From: Streptomyces melanogenes
GTDB taxonomy: Bacteria; Actinomycetota; Actinomycetes; Streptomycetales; Streptomycetaceae
Reading direction: 5' to 3'
DNA: 64,000 bases
NCBI RefSeq assembly: GCF_014649795.1
Contig: NZ_BMTS01000008.1
Location: 310,001 to 374,000, forward strand
Shown here: positions 23,614-31,048 of the stretch, piece by piece
How the letters are laid out: each line of letters begins with the position of its first letter
How positions within the stretch are numbered: position 1 is the stretch's first letter
Notes under the pieces: model-generated
The model's input: only the letters and a program-made list of their open reading frames with translations
What the model was told of the DNA's origin: nothing
The model's database searches: none
Made by a program: the position numbers and the translations under genes

Positions 23614-24345
23614 ATGAGCAGGAAACTCAGGCGTGGGATATTGGTCTGCGCGGCTGCGACCACAGCCGTGCTGGGAGTTGGATTTCCGGCATACGCCGAC
23701 GGGCCGACCGTATCGGCCCCTTCTGTGGAACAGGTGACGAATCCGGGCACTGAGCCGGGTCCGAACGACCAGCTGCCGATAACAGAGTCGGAGCCGGAGG
23801 TAGTCAATACGGTTCCGCCAGCGGAGCCGGAAGAGACCGACCTGGTTGAGAACCCCACGCCAGAGCCACTGCCGGAGACTAATGACGAGTCACCGGCTAT
23901 GAACGGTGGCGTGTACTGCGGACCTGGAACCACCTCCGTCTACATACCGAAGACGAAGGGTGCGCAGTACCACTACGGCGTAGGACCTACGAACTCCAAT
24001 TACAACGGCACCTCTCGGACCGCTCGGAGCACCTTCACGTCCGAGGTGACGGGGGAAGTCGGCGTGAGTGTCTCCGCTGGCCTCAAGACAACCGTTGGGT
24101 TCCTGGTGGCAAAGACTGAGGTTCAATGGAACCTCAGCCTTTCGACAAAGATCACGGCGAAGCTAGGGAATCAGATCTCCGTCGACACGCCGCCCCACAA
24201 GACCACCAACGCGAAGTACGGGGTATACAGGCTGAAGACCACTGGGGTCAGTTACCTGATGTACAGCAACTGCAAGACCAGCGCCCGTACAACGGTCACC
24301 AGCTACATCCCACTGCGCCGCGGATGGTACCTGTGGGAAAACTGA
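23614..24345 (+). CDS. Secreted protein with Pro/Glu linker and Ser/Thr-rich beta domain
   Basis: A 243-residue exported protein. Residues 1-29 are a signal peptide (RKLRRGILVCAAATTAVLG...AYADG). Residues 30-95 are an acidic, proline-rich linker. The rest is a beta-rich domain with alternating polar residues (RTARSTFTSEVTGEVGVSVS, LSLSTKITAKLGNQISV), two cysteines and a C-terminal RRGWYLWEN. The alternating Ser/Thr stretch flanking a glycine-rich segment resembles the membrane-inserting hairpins of aerolysin-type toxins, but this is only a pattern similarity. The lipoprotein gene overlaps its 3' end by 22 bp. It has lower GC than the core genes. Function unknown. Confidence 0.75.
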   Translation: MSRKLRRGILVCAAATTAVLGVGFPAYADGPTVSAPSVEQVTNPGTEPGPNDQLPITESEPEVVNTVPPAEPEETDLVENPTPEPLPETNDESPAMNGGVYCGPGTTSVYIPKTKGAQYHYGVGPTNSNYNGTSRTARSTFTSEVTGEVGVSVSAGLKTTVGFLVAKTEVQWNLSLSTKITAKLGNQISVDTPPHKTTNAKYGVYRLKTTGVSYLMYSNCKTSARTTVTSYIPLRRGWYLWEN

Positions 24346-24845
24346 ACCACCCTCGCGCTCTCAACCTCTGCCGAACCTCCTGGGCACTGACGTCTCTACT
24401 GCTCATGATGGGGGCCGTCGGCTGTAGCGGCGATGACGATACACACGCCGCACCCTCGTCCAGGATCCCCTCTCCCTCTGCTCCGAGGGCCGGTACATCG
24501 CCTGCTGGAAGTACGGAGCACGTCGACGGCGAAACGGTTACTCAAGCTCCACGACCTGTCAACGACGGAAAAGTGCTCACCAGTGCACACTCCCGCAAGG
24601 GCAATGCCGAGCTCCCTCTGGGAAAGATCCGTGCAGGACGATTGGCTATTCAGGTGAACTGCCAGGGGAAGGGAGCGGTCGAAGTGTCAGTTGATCCAGT
24701 AGGCCTGAGCTTCCCCATGAAATGTGTTGCTGCGGAGTCAAGCAGCACTTACAACGAAATGCACCTGAAATCCGATCGAGCCGAGGGGACTATTCGCATC
24801 ACGGCACCTTCGACGGTTCAGTGGGCGCTGACGGTCGAGCAGTAG
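24324..24845 (+). CDS. Lipoprotein paired with the secreted protein
   Basis: A 173-residue protein with a long N-terminal region. The hydrophobic core LTSLLLMMGAVGCSG ends in a lipobox cysteine. A Ser/Pro-rich spacer and a C-terminal beta-type domain follow (GRLAIQVNCQGKGAVEVSV...GTIRITAPSTVQWALTVEQ). The two cysteines in VNCQGKG and MKCVAAE could form a disulfide. It starts inside the preceding gene (ATG 24324 or GTG 24333), so the two are surely one operon and probably work together at the cell surface. No family recognised. Confidence 0.65.
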   Translation: MVPVGKLNHPRALNLCRTSWALTSLLLMMGAVGCSGDDDTHAAPSSRIPSPSAPRAGTSPAGSTEHVDGETVTQAPRPVNDGKVLTSAHSRKGNAELPLGKIRAGRLAIQVNCQGKGAVEVSVDPVGLSFPMKCVAAESSSTYNEMHLKSDRAEGTIRITAPSTVQWALTVEQ

Positions 24846-24873
24846 AGAGCCCTCGCCTCCATTCAGGCGCTAT

Positions 24874-24903
24874 GCCCCTTCCCGCCATCAGGAGGGAAGG
24901 GGC
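24874..24903 (+). terminator. Rho-independent terminator of the secreted protein/lipoprotein operon
   Basis: GCCCCTTCCC pairs with GGGAAGGGGC with a 10-nt loop, followed by GCTTTCGTC. It lies 29 bp after the lipoprotein stop, between convergent operons. Confidence 0.85.
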
Positions 24904-24910
24904 GCTTTCG

Positions 24911-25159
24911 TCATGCCGCTTCGTAGTGGTGGGCCCGTCTGCCCCGCCATTCGATCAGCGCAGAGTCCCCGGCGACCATGTCCTCGGCGGTCGTCTCGTC
25001 GAGGCCCGTCTGCCGCAGGAATTCCACGAGGTCCCGGTCGCTGAAGGCGAGGCCGATGATCTGTCCGCGCACGGTGACGCGCCGGCCGCCGGTGCCGCGC
25101 GGCCGGTGGACGATTATCGGCGCTCCGTCCATCTCTTCAGGGTGCTCTTGCTCGGTCAC
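24911..25159 (-). CDS. Small conserved Streptomyces protein (82 aa)
   Basis: The core RRVTVRGQIIGLAFSDRDLVEFLRQTGL followed by a conserved WRGRRAHHYEAA end is a form I recognise from accessory regions of many Streptomyces, usually next to DUF6233 or XRE genes. The segment looks like a small beta-alpha unit. It starts at GTG 25159, overlapping the stop of the DUF6233 gene (GTGA), so the two are translated together. Function unknown. Confidence 0.7.
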   Translation of the reverse strand: MTEQEHPEEMDGAPIIVHRPRGTGGRRVTVRGQIIGLAFSDRDLVEFLRQTGLDETTAEDMVAGDSALIEWRGRRAHHYEAA

Positions 25160-25500
25160 TCCAGCACCCCGAGCTCACTGTCCGGGCGGCAGAAAGCGCA
25201 GGCCGGGACGCCCTCGGCGAGGGCGGCGAGGGCCTGCTCGCGGGTGATGGCCTCGGGCTCGCCGGGAGCCATGGTGCATCCGCCGATGTGAACGCCTTCG
25301 GGTAGCCGGGGCTTGTCGGCGCCTCGCCGTACGTAGGCGATCACCCAGTCCGGTGGTGGCGGGGGCGGGCGCCGGGCGGCTTCTTCGGCGGCGCGCTTCC
25401 GCTCCTGCTCGATCCAGCGCTGCGTCCGGGCGAGGTCGGCCCGCTGGACGCGCTCCAAGAAGAGGAGGGCGGCGAGACGCGGCGAGGCTACTTCGAACAC
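25156..25500 (-). CDS. DUF6233 family protein
   Basis: A 114-residue protein matching DUF6233. It has an N-terminal helix rich in Arg/Glu (LARTQRWIEQERKRAAEEA), a proline run, the strand WVIAYVR, HIGGCTMAPG, and the closing ACAFCRPDSELGVLE, which is the family hallmark. The conserved His and Cys residues suggest metal binding. The GTG at 25500 is the likely start, although no good ribosome site precedes it. First gene of a leftward pair. These genes recur in XRE-associated accessory clusters of Streptomyces; the role is unknown. Confidence 0.8.
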   Translation of the reverse strand: MFEVASPRLAALLFLERVQRADLARTQRWIEQERKRAAEEAARRPPPPPPDWVIAYVRRGADKPRLPEGVHIGGCTMAPGEPEAITREQALAALAEGVPACAFCRPDSELGVLE

Positions 25501-25588
25501 GCATTCGAGTATAGATCGTTCCGGGTGCGGCGCCACACTGACCGATCTCGGGGCGCGCGATGCCGCTCCCGTGCGGCGGGGCCTCCAC

Positions 25589-25639
25589 CGTTGCGCGCAA
25601 CGCAGCCGTCTTAGCCAAGATTCGCAATCTCCGGCAATC
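25589..25639. promoter_or_regulatory. TTGC/GCAATC repeat cluster upstream of the DUF6879-XRE operon
   Basis: CGTTGCGCGCAACG (25589-25602) is a 14-bp palindrome. GCAATC then occurs at 25624-25629 and 25634-25639, exactly 10 bp apart. The same pair with the same spacing, plus TTGCACGCAA, recurs at 27303-27324. Likely recognised by the XRE regulator encoded between them. Confidence 0.6.
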
Positions 25640-25702
25640 CCCACCCGCTCTCTGGCTATCCGTCGCATCCTGGTCCTCCACCCAGCACAGATGGAGGGCA
25701 CT

Positions 25703-25906
25703 ATGACGCTCCGGTTCATCGGCACCACGTCCGAGTACGGCAACTGCCCCACCCTGTATGAGATCGCCGAGACTGGAGACATCGTCGTCCAGGGGGCCAA
25801 AATCACTGATCCGGCCGACCTCGCGGGGCTCCGAGACCTTGGTGCTGACGAGACTGCCGTCATCATCCCCCGCGAGCTGCTGACTCGCTTCGCACCGAAG
25901 GAGTGA
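25703..25906 (+). CDS. Small protein (67 aa), first gene of the DUF6879-XRE operon
   Basis: It reads MTLRFIGTTSEYGNCPTLYE, followed by a short beta/alpha region (IVVQGAKITDPADL, VIIPRELLTRF). It is of the type usually found immediately before DUF6879-XRE pairs in Streptomyces and may act as an antitoxin-like partner, but no biochemical role is known. GGAGGG lies 5 bp before ATG 25703. Its stop is 2 bp before the TTG of the next gene. Confidence 0.7.
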   Translation: MTLRFIGTTSEYGNCPTLYEIAETGDIVVQGAKITDPADLAGLRDLGADETAVIIPRELLTRFAPKE

Positions 25907-25908
25907 CG

Positions 25909-26442
25909 TTGCCGTCGCTGATCCCGTTCGAGGAGATCACTCACCTGTTCTCCGAATTCCAGCACACTGCCTTCCGGCTGGAGACTCGCGGTTCCTACGC
26001 CTCCGATCGACAAGGCGCCCGCTTCCAGGCATTCCTGCAAGGCATTGAGCCGCAGCCCGAACCTGATCACCCATGGAACGTCAACGTGAGGGCGAGGACC
26101 GCACAGGGCGCGCGCTTCTCGCGGATCCGCATCATCGACGAGCCGCCGACGGACGGGCAGCGGTTCCTCATGGCCTCAGCAGCGGCGAATACTGCGGGTG
26201 AGGAGATCCGTGTGTTGCCTCGGTCGGTGGCCGGACAGCTGGAACTCCCGGGCTACGACTTCTGGCTCTTCGACTCCAGCACTCTGGTGCGAATGCACAT
26301 CGACGAGTCCGACACCACCACTGGCGTTGAGGTCAGCGCCGACCCTGCTCAGGTGCTGGAGGCCTGTCGCGCGCGGGACGCCGCTTGGCCGCTCGCTGTG
26401 CCTGCCGCCGTGGTCTGGCCGAGGGTACGTTCCTCTGTGTGA
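25909..26442 (+). CDS. DUF6879 family protein
   Basis: A 177-residue protein with the DUF6879 pattern: an N-terminal FQHTAFRLETRGSYASD, then RFSRIRIIDEPPTDGQRFLM, EEIRVLPRSVAGQLELPGYDFWLFDSSTLVRM and the C-terminal helix with CRARDAAWPLAVP. The GYDFWLFD strand is the most conserved feature of the family. TTG 25909 was chosen because AAGGAG lies 5 bp upstream, while GTG 25903 would sit inside that ribosome site. Its TGA overlaps the XRE start (GTGA). The pair DUF6879 plus XRE-DUF5753 is widespread in Streptomyces; the molecular role is unknown. Confidence 0.8.
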   Translation: MPSLIPFEEITHLFSEFQHTAFRLETRGSYASDRQGARFQAFLQGIEPQPEPDHPWNVNVRARTAQGARFSRIRIIDEPPTDGQRFLMASAAANTAGEEIRVLPRSVAGQLELPGYDFWLFDSSTLVRMHIDESDTTTGVEVSADPAQVLEACRARDAAWPLAVPAAVVWPRVRSSV

Positions 26443-27278
26443 CGGACTTCCAGAGCGCACGGGTCGCTCTCGGCGCGCGGCTACGGGAGCTGCGCGCCGA
26501 GACTGGCTTGAACGGCAAGGACTTTGCGTCGCGGCTGGGGTGGCAGCGCTCGAAGGTGTCACGGCTGGAGAACGGCAAGCAGACCGCGACGTCTGGCGAC
26601 CTCGACGCATGGGCGGCCGCAGCCGACGCATCGGACCAGGCCGCAGACCTCAAGAGCCGCTTGCGCGGTCTGGAGTCGCAGCAGCGCTCATGGCGCCGCC
26701 AGGTTGCAGCAGGCCAGCGCCCGGTGCAGGAGCGCTACGTCGTGGAATACCAGCGCACGGCCACGATGCGCGGCTACGAAGCCACCGTGATTCCCGGCCT
26801 GTTCCAGACTCCTGACTACGCTCGGGCACTCATGGTCCACAACGCCGAGGTGATGCAGACCCCGCGCGACACGGACGAGGCTGTCCAGGCGCGCATGCGG
26901 CGCCAAGAAGTGTTGTATCAGGTAGGGAAGCTGTTCCGGGTGCTCGTGTGGGAGGGCGCGCTACACGCGCTGATCTGCCCTCGCGAGGTGATGGCCGGGC
27001 AGCTCGACCGGCTGGTAGGGCTGATCGGTATGAGCACGGTGGAGCTCGGGATCGTCCCGTTCGGGGCCCGGCTGAAGCTGACCCCCAAGCACGGCTTCTG
27101 GATCTTCGATGAAGAGCGGATCATCGTGGAGACGATCAACACCGAGTTGCAGTTCGACTCTCCCGACGACCTGGCCTTGTACGGGCGGGTCTGGGATCGA
27201 CTCAACGACGCGGCTGTGTACGGCCCCCAAGCACGGCTCCTGATCGGACGCGCCCGCACGTCCCTGGGGCTCCCATAA
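26439..27278 (+). CDS. XRE-family regulator with DUF5753 domain
   Basis: A 279-residue DNA-binding protein. Residues about 5-60 are an XRE helix-turn-helix (ARLRELRAETGLNGKDFASRLGWQRSKVSRLE). A DUF5753 domain follows, with YEATVIPGLFQTPDYARALM and a terminal AVYGPQARLLIGRARTSLG. This class is abundant in Streptomyces and often pairs with a small partner; members affect development or antibiotic production. It is translationally coupled to DUF6879. It probably reads the GCAATC repeats before its operon and before the gene at 27365. A decayed near relative lies at 22769. Confidence 0.9.
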   Translation: MTDFQSARVALGARLRELRAETGLNGKDFASRLGWQRSKVSRLENGKQTATSGDLDAWAAAADASDQAADLKSRLRGLESQQRSWRRQVAAGQRPVQERYVVEYQRTATMRGYEATVIPGLFQTPDYARALMVHNAEVMQTPRDTDEAVQARMRRQEVLYQVGKLFRVLVWEGALHALICPREVMAGQLDRLVGLIGMSTVELGIVPFGARLKLTPKHGFWIFDEERIIVETINTELQFDSPDDLALYGRVWDRLNDAAVYGPQARLLIGRARTSLGLP

Positions 27279-27324
27279 GCAATCTCTGTCACTCGATCGG
27301 CGTTGCACGCAATCACGCGCAATC
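27279..27324. promoter_or_regulatory. Phased GCAATC repeats upstream of the zinc-finger module
   Basis: GCAATC at 27279-27284, 27309-27314 and 27319-27324 gives steps of 30 and 10 bp, all on one helical face. TTGCACGCAA at 27303-27312 overlaps them. The last two repeat the 10-bp arrangement at 25624-25639. Confidence 0.6.
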
Positions 27325-27364
27325 GGCGCGCGCCACTGAAACTGGCGTCCCTACGGTGCTCGTC

Positions 27365-27571
27365 ATGGCCCCCAAGACGCGTAATCCCCAGCACGCGGAC
27401 GCCGACAACACCCAGACCAGCAACCCTGCGCAGTACCGGCGTTGCGAGGTGTGCTGCGAGCCGGACGCCGACATCGTCACCCTCATGGTCATCGGCGACG
27501 GTGGCGACGCCTCGATGTACCCGCACCGGAACTGCACAGCAACCGCCGCAGCGGGGGTGGTGTCGGAATGA
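27365..27571 (+). CDS. Small Cys-rich protein (68 aa), zinc-ribbon-like
   Basis: After a polar N-terminus, YRRCEVCCEPDADIVTLMVIG gives a CxxC(C) knuckle, and MYPHRNC gives a His-x2-Cys pair that could complete a zinc site. A paralogue with the same layout is at 30324-30557. Its TGA overlaps the ATG of the next gene (ATGA), so the two are made together. It may bind nucleic acid or act as a partner of the following protein; no family name is known to me. Confidence 0.65.
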   Translation: MAPKTRNPQHADADNTQTSNPAQYRRCEVCCEPDADIVTLMVIGDGGDASMYPHRNCTATAAAGVVSE

Positions 27572-28401
27572 CGGAGCACACCCGGATCGCTCAGTGGCTC
27601 GCCTCCGCGCACGACACGCCGTCGACGGCCTGGTTGGAGTGGTCGCAGAGCGGTGCCGCGCTGCTGCCGACCGGCCGAGTTTTCGACGCCCTCCGTATCT
27701 CTGCCGCGATCATCCACGCCGCCGCACAAAGTGGCAGCCCAGACGCCGTCGCCGTGTACCTTGCACGGGTCATGGATGGCCCGGTCATCCATGACCCCTA
27801 CGCCCAGAGCGTCTCGTACTTCGCCCTGGTGCCCGTCGGCGCATGCACCCAGCACGACACCCCGGACGTGCAGCGCCTCGCCCCCGGAACTTGGCTCGGC
27901 GTCCCGGACGTGCCCCGCACTGCCCGCCCCGGGACGTACTGGATCCGCCCGCCGCGCCGTCGTGAGGACCTGTGCGTCCCGGCCGGGGTCGACCAGGTGG
28001 TCCGGGTCGGCCGCCAGCGGAGCACCGCGCCGGGGGCGGACGGCTCGGTCGGGCTCGACTTGGATGGGATCAAGGAGGAGTGCGAGGCACTTCTGCGCGG
28101 GACCACGCCGAACGTCGACTCCCCGTCGCTGGAAGACGCTACGGAATCGACCCTGCGGGCGCGCGGCCACCTGATGCTGTTGCTGCCCGCGCTTCAGGAC
28201 GCCGAGGCGCGGCTACTCTCCGACGATCCCGTGCGCAGCCGTGTCCTACTTGGCGTAACAGAGGCGCACCGGCAGTTGGGCCTCGACAGCTCCTCGGTGA
28301 ACCTCGCCCGCCAGTACGCGCACATGCAACGCCTGGCTCGCTGCTGCCTAGGCGCGGTGGACCTACTGCGGGCGCTGGGGGCGTCGGCCGTATCCCGGTG
28401 A
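27568..28401 (+). CDS. Fusion of an accessory-module protein with a DUF6415 domain
   Basis: A 277-residue protein of two halves. Residues 1-150 match the separate protein at 30557-31048 (TRIAQWLASAHDTPS..., PDAVAVYLARVMDGPVIHDPYAQSVSYFALVPVG, LAPGTWLGVPDV). Residues about 165-277 resemble DUF6415, with LDLDGIKEECEALLRG, TLRARGHLMLLLPALQDAEARL and a helical end. Domain fusion of neighbouring genes implies that the two parts act together. Coupled to the upstream zinc protein by ATGA overlap. Function unknown. Confidence 0.7.
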   Translation: MTEHTRIAQWLASAHDTPSTAWLEWSQSGAALLPTGRVFDALRISAAIIHAAAQSGSPDAVAVYLARVMDGPVIHDPYAQSVSYFALVPVGACTQHDTPDVQRLAPGTWLGVPDVPRTARPGTYWIRPPRRREDLCVPAGVDQVVRVGRQRSTAPGADGSVGLDLDGIKEECEALLRGTTPNVDSPSLEDATESTLRARGHLMLLLPALQDAEARLLSDDPVRSRVLLGVTEAHRQLGLDSSSVNLARQYAHMQRLARCCLGAVDLLRALGASAVSR

Positions 28402-28586
28402 CCGCCCGCCCCCGGATGGTTGGGCGCCCCGGGGGGCGGGTTCCGGTCTCGGTCGCTGGCGCGGCTAGGCCGGCGCCGACATGCCGTACACGGTGACTGG
28501 CACGCGACTGATGTAATGGACATACATCGCATACATCCCTCTTGGCGACCCTCCTGCCCTAGCCCCCCAGGCAGGCGGGAGTGGTC
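28402..28586. other. Intergenic region with ACATACATC repeats
   Basis: No gene seen. GATGTAATGGACATACATC at 28508-28526 is a partial dyad, followed by GCATACATCC, so CATACATC occurs twice 10 bp apart. Lower GC than the surroundings suggests a protein-binding or promoter region. Confidence 0.4.
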
Positions 28587-28620
28587 GGCGGTGCCCCTGC
28601 CTTCGGGTGGGGGCACCGCC
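28587..28620. terminator. Strong hairpin in the island
   Basis: An 11-bp perfect stem (GGCGGTGCCCC with GGGGCACCGCC) and a 12-nt loop. Probably terminates the rightward operon ending at 28401. Confidence 0.75.
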
Positions 28621-28687
28621 ATGTTCCCATCGGCTCGGATGCCCTCGTCTGCACTCATCCGCACGACTGGCTGGGCAACCTCCACAG

Positions 28688-28711
28688 CCCCTGTTCCCAT
28701 GGGAACAGGGG
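28688..28711. repeat. 24-bp perfect palindrome
   Basis: The half-site CCCCTGTTCCCA is followed without any gap by its exact reverse complement. TGTTCCCAT recurs alone at 28622-28630. A gapless dyad of this length suits a dimeric DNA-binding protein or a recombinase site rather than a terminator. Confidence 0.7.
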
Positions 28712-28813
28712 CGGGAATCCAGCGGCATTGAGGCACATCGAGCGGCATCGACCTACACCGTTCTGTCCAAGTTCGAGACATCACCGCAGGTCAAAGGGGG
28801 GTCAATTATCTGG

Positions 28814-28880
28814 TTACGGTCCCGAATCGAGCGCTCGATGATCAAGGCCCTGCCTGTGCTGTCAGGTGGGGCCTTGATCT
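28814..28880. repeat. Right copy of the 67-bp direct repeat (att-like)
   Basis: Differs from the copy at 22679-22745 at only two positions. The hairpin core (GATCAAGGCCC...GGGCCTTGATC) is kept intact. It lies 56 bp before the HAD gene. Confidence 0.8.
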
Positions 28881-28935
28881 TTGTCAGGGGGCGGCAGCCT
28901 CCGCGTCACAGGCCCCGGCCCGTAGGATCCGCCTC

Positions 28936-29598
28936 ATGATTCGCGCAGTGGTGTTTGATGTAGGCGAATGCCTGGTGGACGAGACCCGCGAGTACGGCAC
29001 CTGGGCCGACTGGCTCGGTGTCCCGAGACACACCTTCCACGCGATGTTCGGCGCGGTCATCGCCCAGGGCCGCGACTACCGCGAGACCTTCCAGGAGTTC
29101 CGGCCCGGCTTCGATCTGTACGAGCAGCGCGAGGCCCGCGCGCAGGCCGGGCAGCCGGAGCACTTCGGTGAGTCGGACCTGTACGCCGACGTCCGCCCGG
29201 CGCTCACCCGGTTGCGGGCCGACGGGCTGTGGCTGGGTATCGCGGGGAACCAGACCGTCCGGGCCGGCCGCATCCTGCGGGAGCTGTTCTCCGACGACGT
29301 CGACCTGATCGGCACCTCGGACGACTGGGGTGCGAGCAAGCCCGACCCGCTGTTCTTCGAGCGCGTCGCCGAGGTCGTACCGTTCGAGAACAGCGAGATC
29401 CTCTACGTCGGGGACCGCGTCGACAACGACCTGCGGCCCGCCGTCGCGGCGGGCATGGAGACGGCGCTCGTGCACCGGGGCCCGTGGGCGACGATCCAGT
29501 GGAACACCGAGGAAGCGGAGAAGCTCCCGACCTTCAGAGTCGAGAGCCTCTTGGAGCTGTCCGGGCAGATCATCGACTTCAACGCGCGAGGGCGCTGA
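28936..29598 (+). CDS. HAD-superfamily hydrolase
   Basis: A 220-residue HAD phosphatase of the YihX/epoxide-hydrolase N-terminal type. Motif I is VVFDVGECLVD (nucleophile Asp; the second Asp of DxD is Gly, as in other members). Motif II is GIAGNQ with the variable Ser/Thr position, motif III is ASKPDPLFF with the Lys, and motif IV is ILYVGDRVDNDL. A helical cap lies at residues 20-90. It dephosphorylates an unidentified small molecule. The ATG at 28936 is near the start of strand 1. Its 3' end overlaps the convergent pseudogene by 20 bp. Confidence 0.88.
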   Translation: MIRAVVFDVGECLVDETREYGTWADWLGVPRHTFHAMFGAVIAQGRDYRETFQEFRPGFDLYEQREARAQAGQPEHFGESDLYADVRPALTRLRADGLWLGIAGNQTVRAGRILRELFSDDVDLIGTSDDWGASKPDPLFFERVAEVVPFENSEILYVGDRVDNDLRPAVAAGMETALVHRGPWATIQWNTEEAEKLPTFRVESLLELSGQIIDFNARGR

Positions 29599-30129
29599 CC
29601 GTCGTCGACCAGCGGTACAGCCGGTCGTCGAGGTCGCGAACACACGGCTCGTGCTGGTGCGGCGCCAACGCGCGCCGCACCTCGCGTACGCGGTCCATGC
29701 CCGTGGCGTACCAGGTGCGCTCCAGCTGGTCGAGTGCCCGCACGGCGTACGTACAGGCCTGTTCGGGGTGTCCGGCTGCGGCTTCCACAGCTGCCAGGTC
29801 CCCCAGGATGACGGTCGCCTGCTTCTCCTCGCCGGGCTCCAGAGCAGCGAGCGCGCCGATCAAATGGCGCGCCGCGAGGCCACCGGCTGGTCGTAGCCGG
29901 GCGGAGGCGTAAAGCCAAGGGCTTCCATGTCCTGGCCGAGCAGGTTGGTCAGCGCCTGCTGATGGTCGGGCTGGGGCCATGGCGGGCTCGCTGATTCCCA
30001 GCGGCACAGTTGCCGCGAACTCACCGAGAGACCAAGGCCGCGGAGCGCTTCGACCAGCGCCTCCTGTGAGCGATAACCAGCGGCCATGCGAGCCGACTTG
30101 AGCTTGATGTTGCCTGCGGGTCGAGGCAC
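29579..30129 (-). pseudogene. Internally deleted XRE-type regulator
   Basis: The N-terminus (PRPAGNIKLKSARMAAGYRS, then SVSSRQLCRWES and DHQQALTNLLGQDMEALGFTPP) is an intact XRE-like domain starting at GTG 30129 after a perfect GGAGGT site. The C-terminus (ARHLIGALAALEPGEEKQAT, ALDQLERTWYATGMDRVREV) is the usual end of the same family but lies in another frame. About 200 residues between them are missing and the frame breaks near 29900. Not functional as a full regulator, though an 89-residue HTH protein (29860-30129) could still be made. Confidence 0.75.
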
Positions 30130-30323
30130 ACGTCACCTCCGAGTCCGGGTTACGGAACCAGTGTCGCCAAAAGGGCATCGCAACGGCTAGTCCTCACCCG
30201 GACGGTGACATGAAAGTCTGATTTGCCGTCACTGAAAGGCAGTTGGAAGTCGTCGTATCGGGGCGGCGGCAGGACCAGGCTGGTGGTCACCCACTCCCAC
30301 CGACGGAATTCGAGGAGCTCAAG

Positions 30324-30557
30324 GTGACCCACTCGCGCACCGGACCACTGGCAGGCGCCTGCGGACCGATTGCCGCAGGCGAAGCACTCAGCCATCAGCC
30401 CAACGACTTGGCGCGGTACCGGCGCTGCGAGGTCTGCAAGGAGCCCGGTGCCGACACCATCACCCGCATGTTCGTCGCCGACACGGGCGGCGACCACACC
30501 AGCTACGCGCACGCCGACTGCGCGAACGTGGCCGGGGCCGGGGTGATCACGCCGTGA
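30324..30557 (+). CDS. Small Cys-rich protein (77 aa), paralogue of 27365-27571
   Basis: It has the layout of the protein at 27365: LARYRRCEVCKEPGADTITRM gives a CxxC knuckle, and YAHADCANVAGAGVITP gives the His-x2-Cys pair and the same end. GAGGAG lies 6 bp before GTG 30324. The stop overlaps the next ATG (TGATG). Probably binds zinc. Part of the second copy of the module. Confidence 0.7.
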   Translation: MTHSRTGPLAGACGPIAAGEALSHQPNDLARYRRCEVCKEPGADTITRMFVADTGGDHTSYAHADCANVAGAGVITP

Positions 30558-31048
30558 TGAACCAGGCCACGCGAACCGTCACCGACTGGCTCGCCTCCGC
30601 GCACCCTGCCCCCGCCCAGGCCCAACGCGAATTCGCCGTAGGCATCGCCCTCGTACCGACCGGCGAGAAGTTCGACGCGATCCGCCTCCCCGCACCCGTC
30701 GTCCACGCCGCCGCACGCGCCGAGACCCCCGACGCCGTCGCCACGTTCCTCGCCGAGGCCCTCCCCGGCGGAGCCGTCATCCACGACGCATACGGCATCG
30801 GCGTCTGGTACTACGCCCTCGTCCCACCCGGAACGTACGCCAACTGGCAGGCGCCAGACGTCGAGTGCCTGCGCCCAGGGACCTGGCTAGGGGTACCGCG
30901 CGTCGACCTGACTGCCCCGCCAGGACCGCACTGGGCACGGCCACCGGACGCTGTAGGCAGTATGTGTTCCGCGCATGCCGCAGCCGACCTGGTGGAAGTC
31001 GGGCAGGCCAGGCTGCACCAGATGCCAACGGCGGAGTCGACGCTGTGA
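30557..31048 (+). CDS. Accessory-module protein (163 aa), paralogue of the N-terminal half of 27568-28401
   Basis: TRTVTDWLASAHPAPAQAQR, FDAIRLPAPVVHAAARAETP, VIHDAYGIGVWYYALVPPG and LRPGTWLGVPRVD match the N-terminal half of the fusion protein at 27568. The DUF6415 half is absent. It sits between the zinc-finger protein and a DUF7848 protein with overlapping stop/start codons on both sides (TGATG, GTGA), so three proteins are translated from one unit. Function unknown. Confidence 0.7.
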   Translation: MNQATRTVTDWLASAHPAPAQAQREFAVGIALVPTGEKFDAIRLPAPVVHAAARAETPDAVATFLAEALPGGAVIHDAYGIGVWYYALVPPGTYANWQAPDVECLRPGTWLGVPRVDLTAPPGPHWARPPDAVGSMCSAHAAADLVEVGQARLHQMPTAESTL

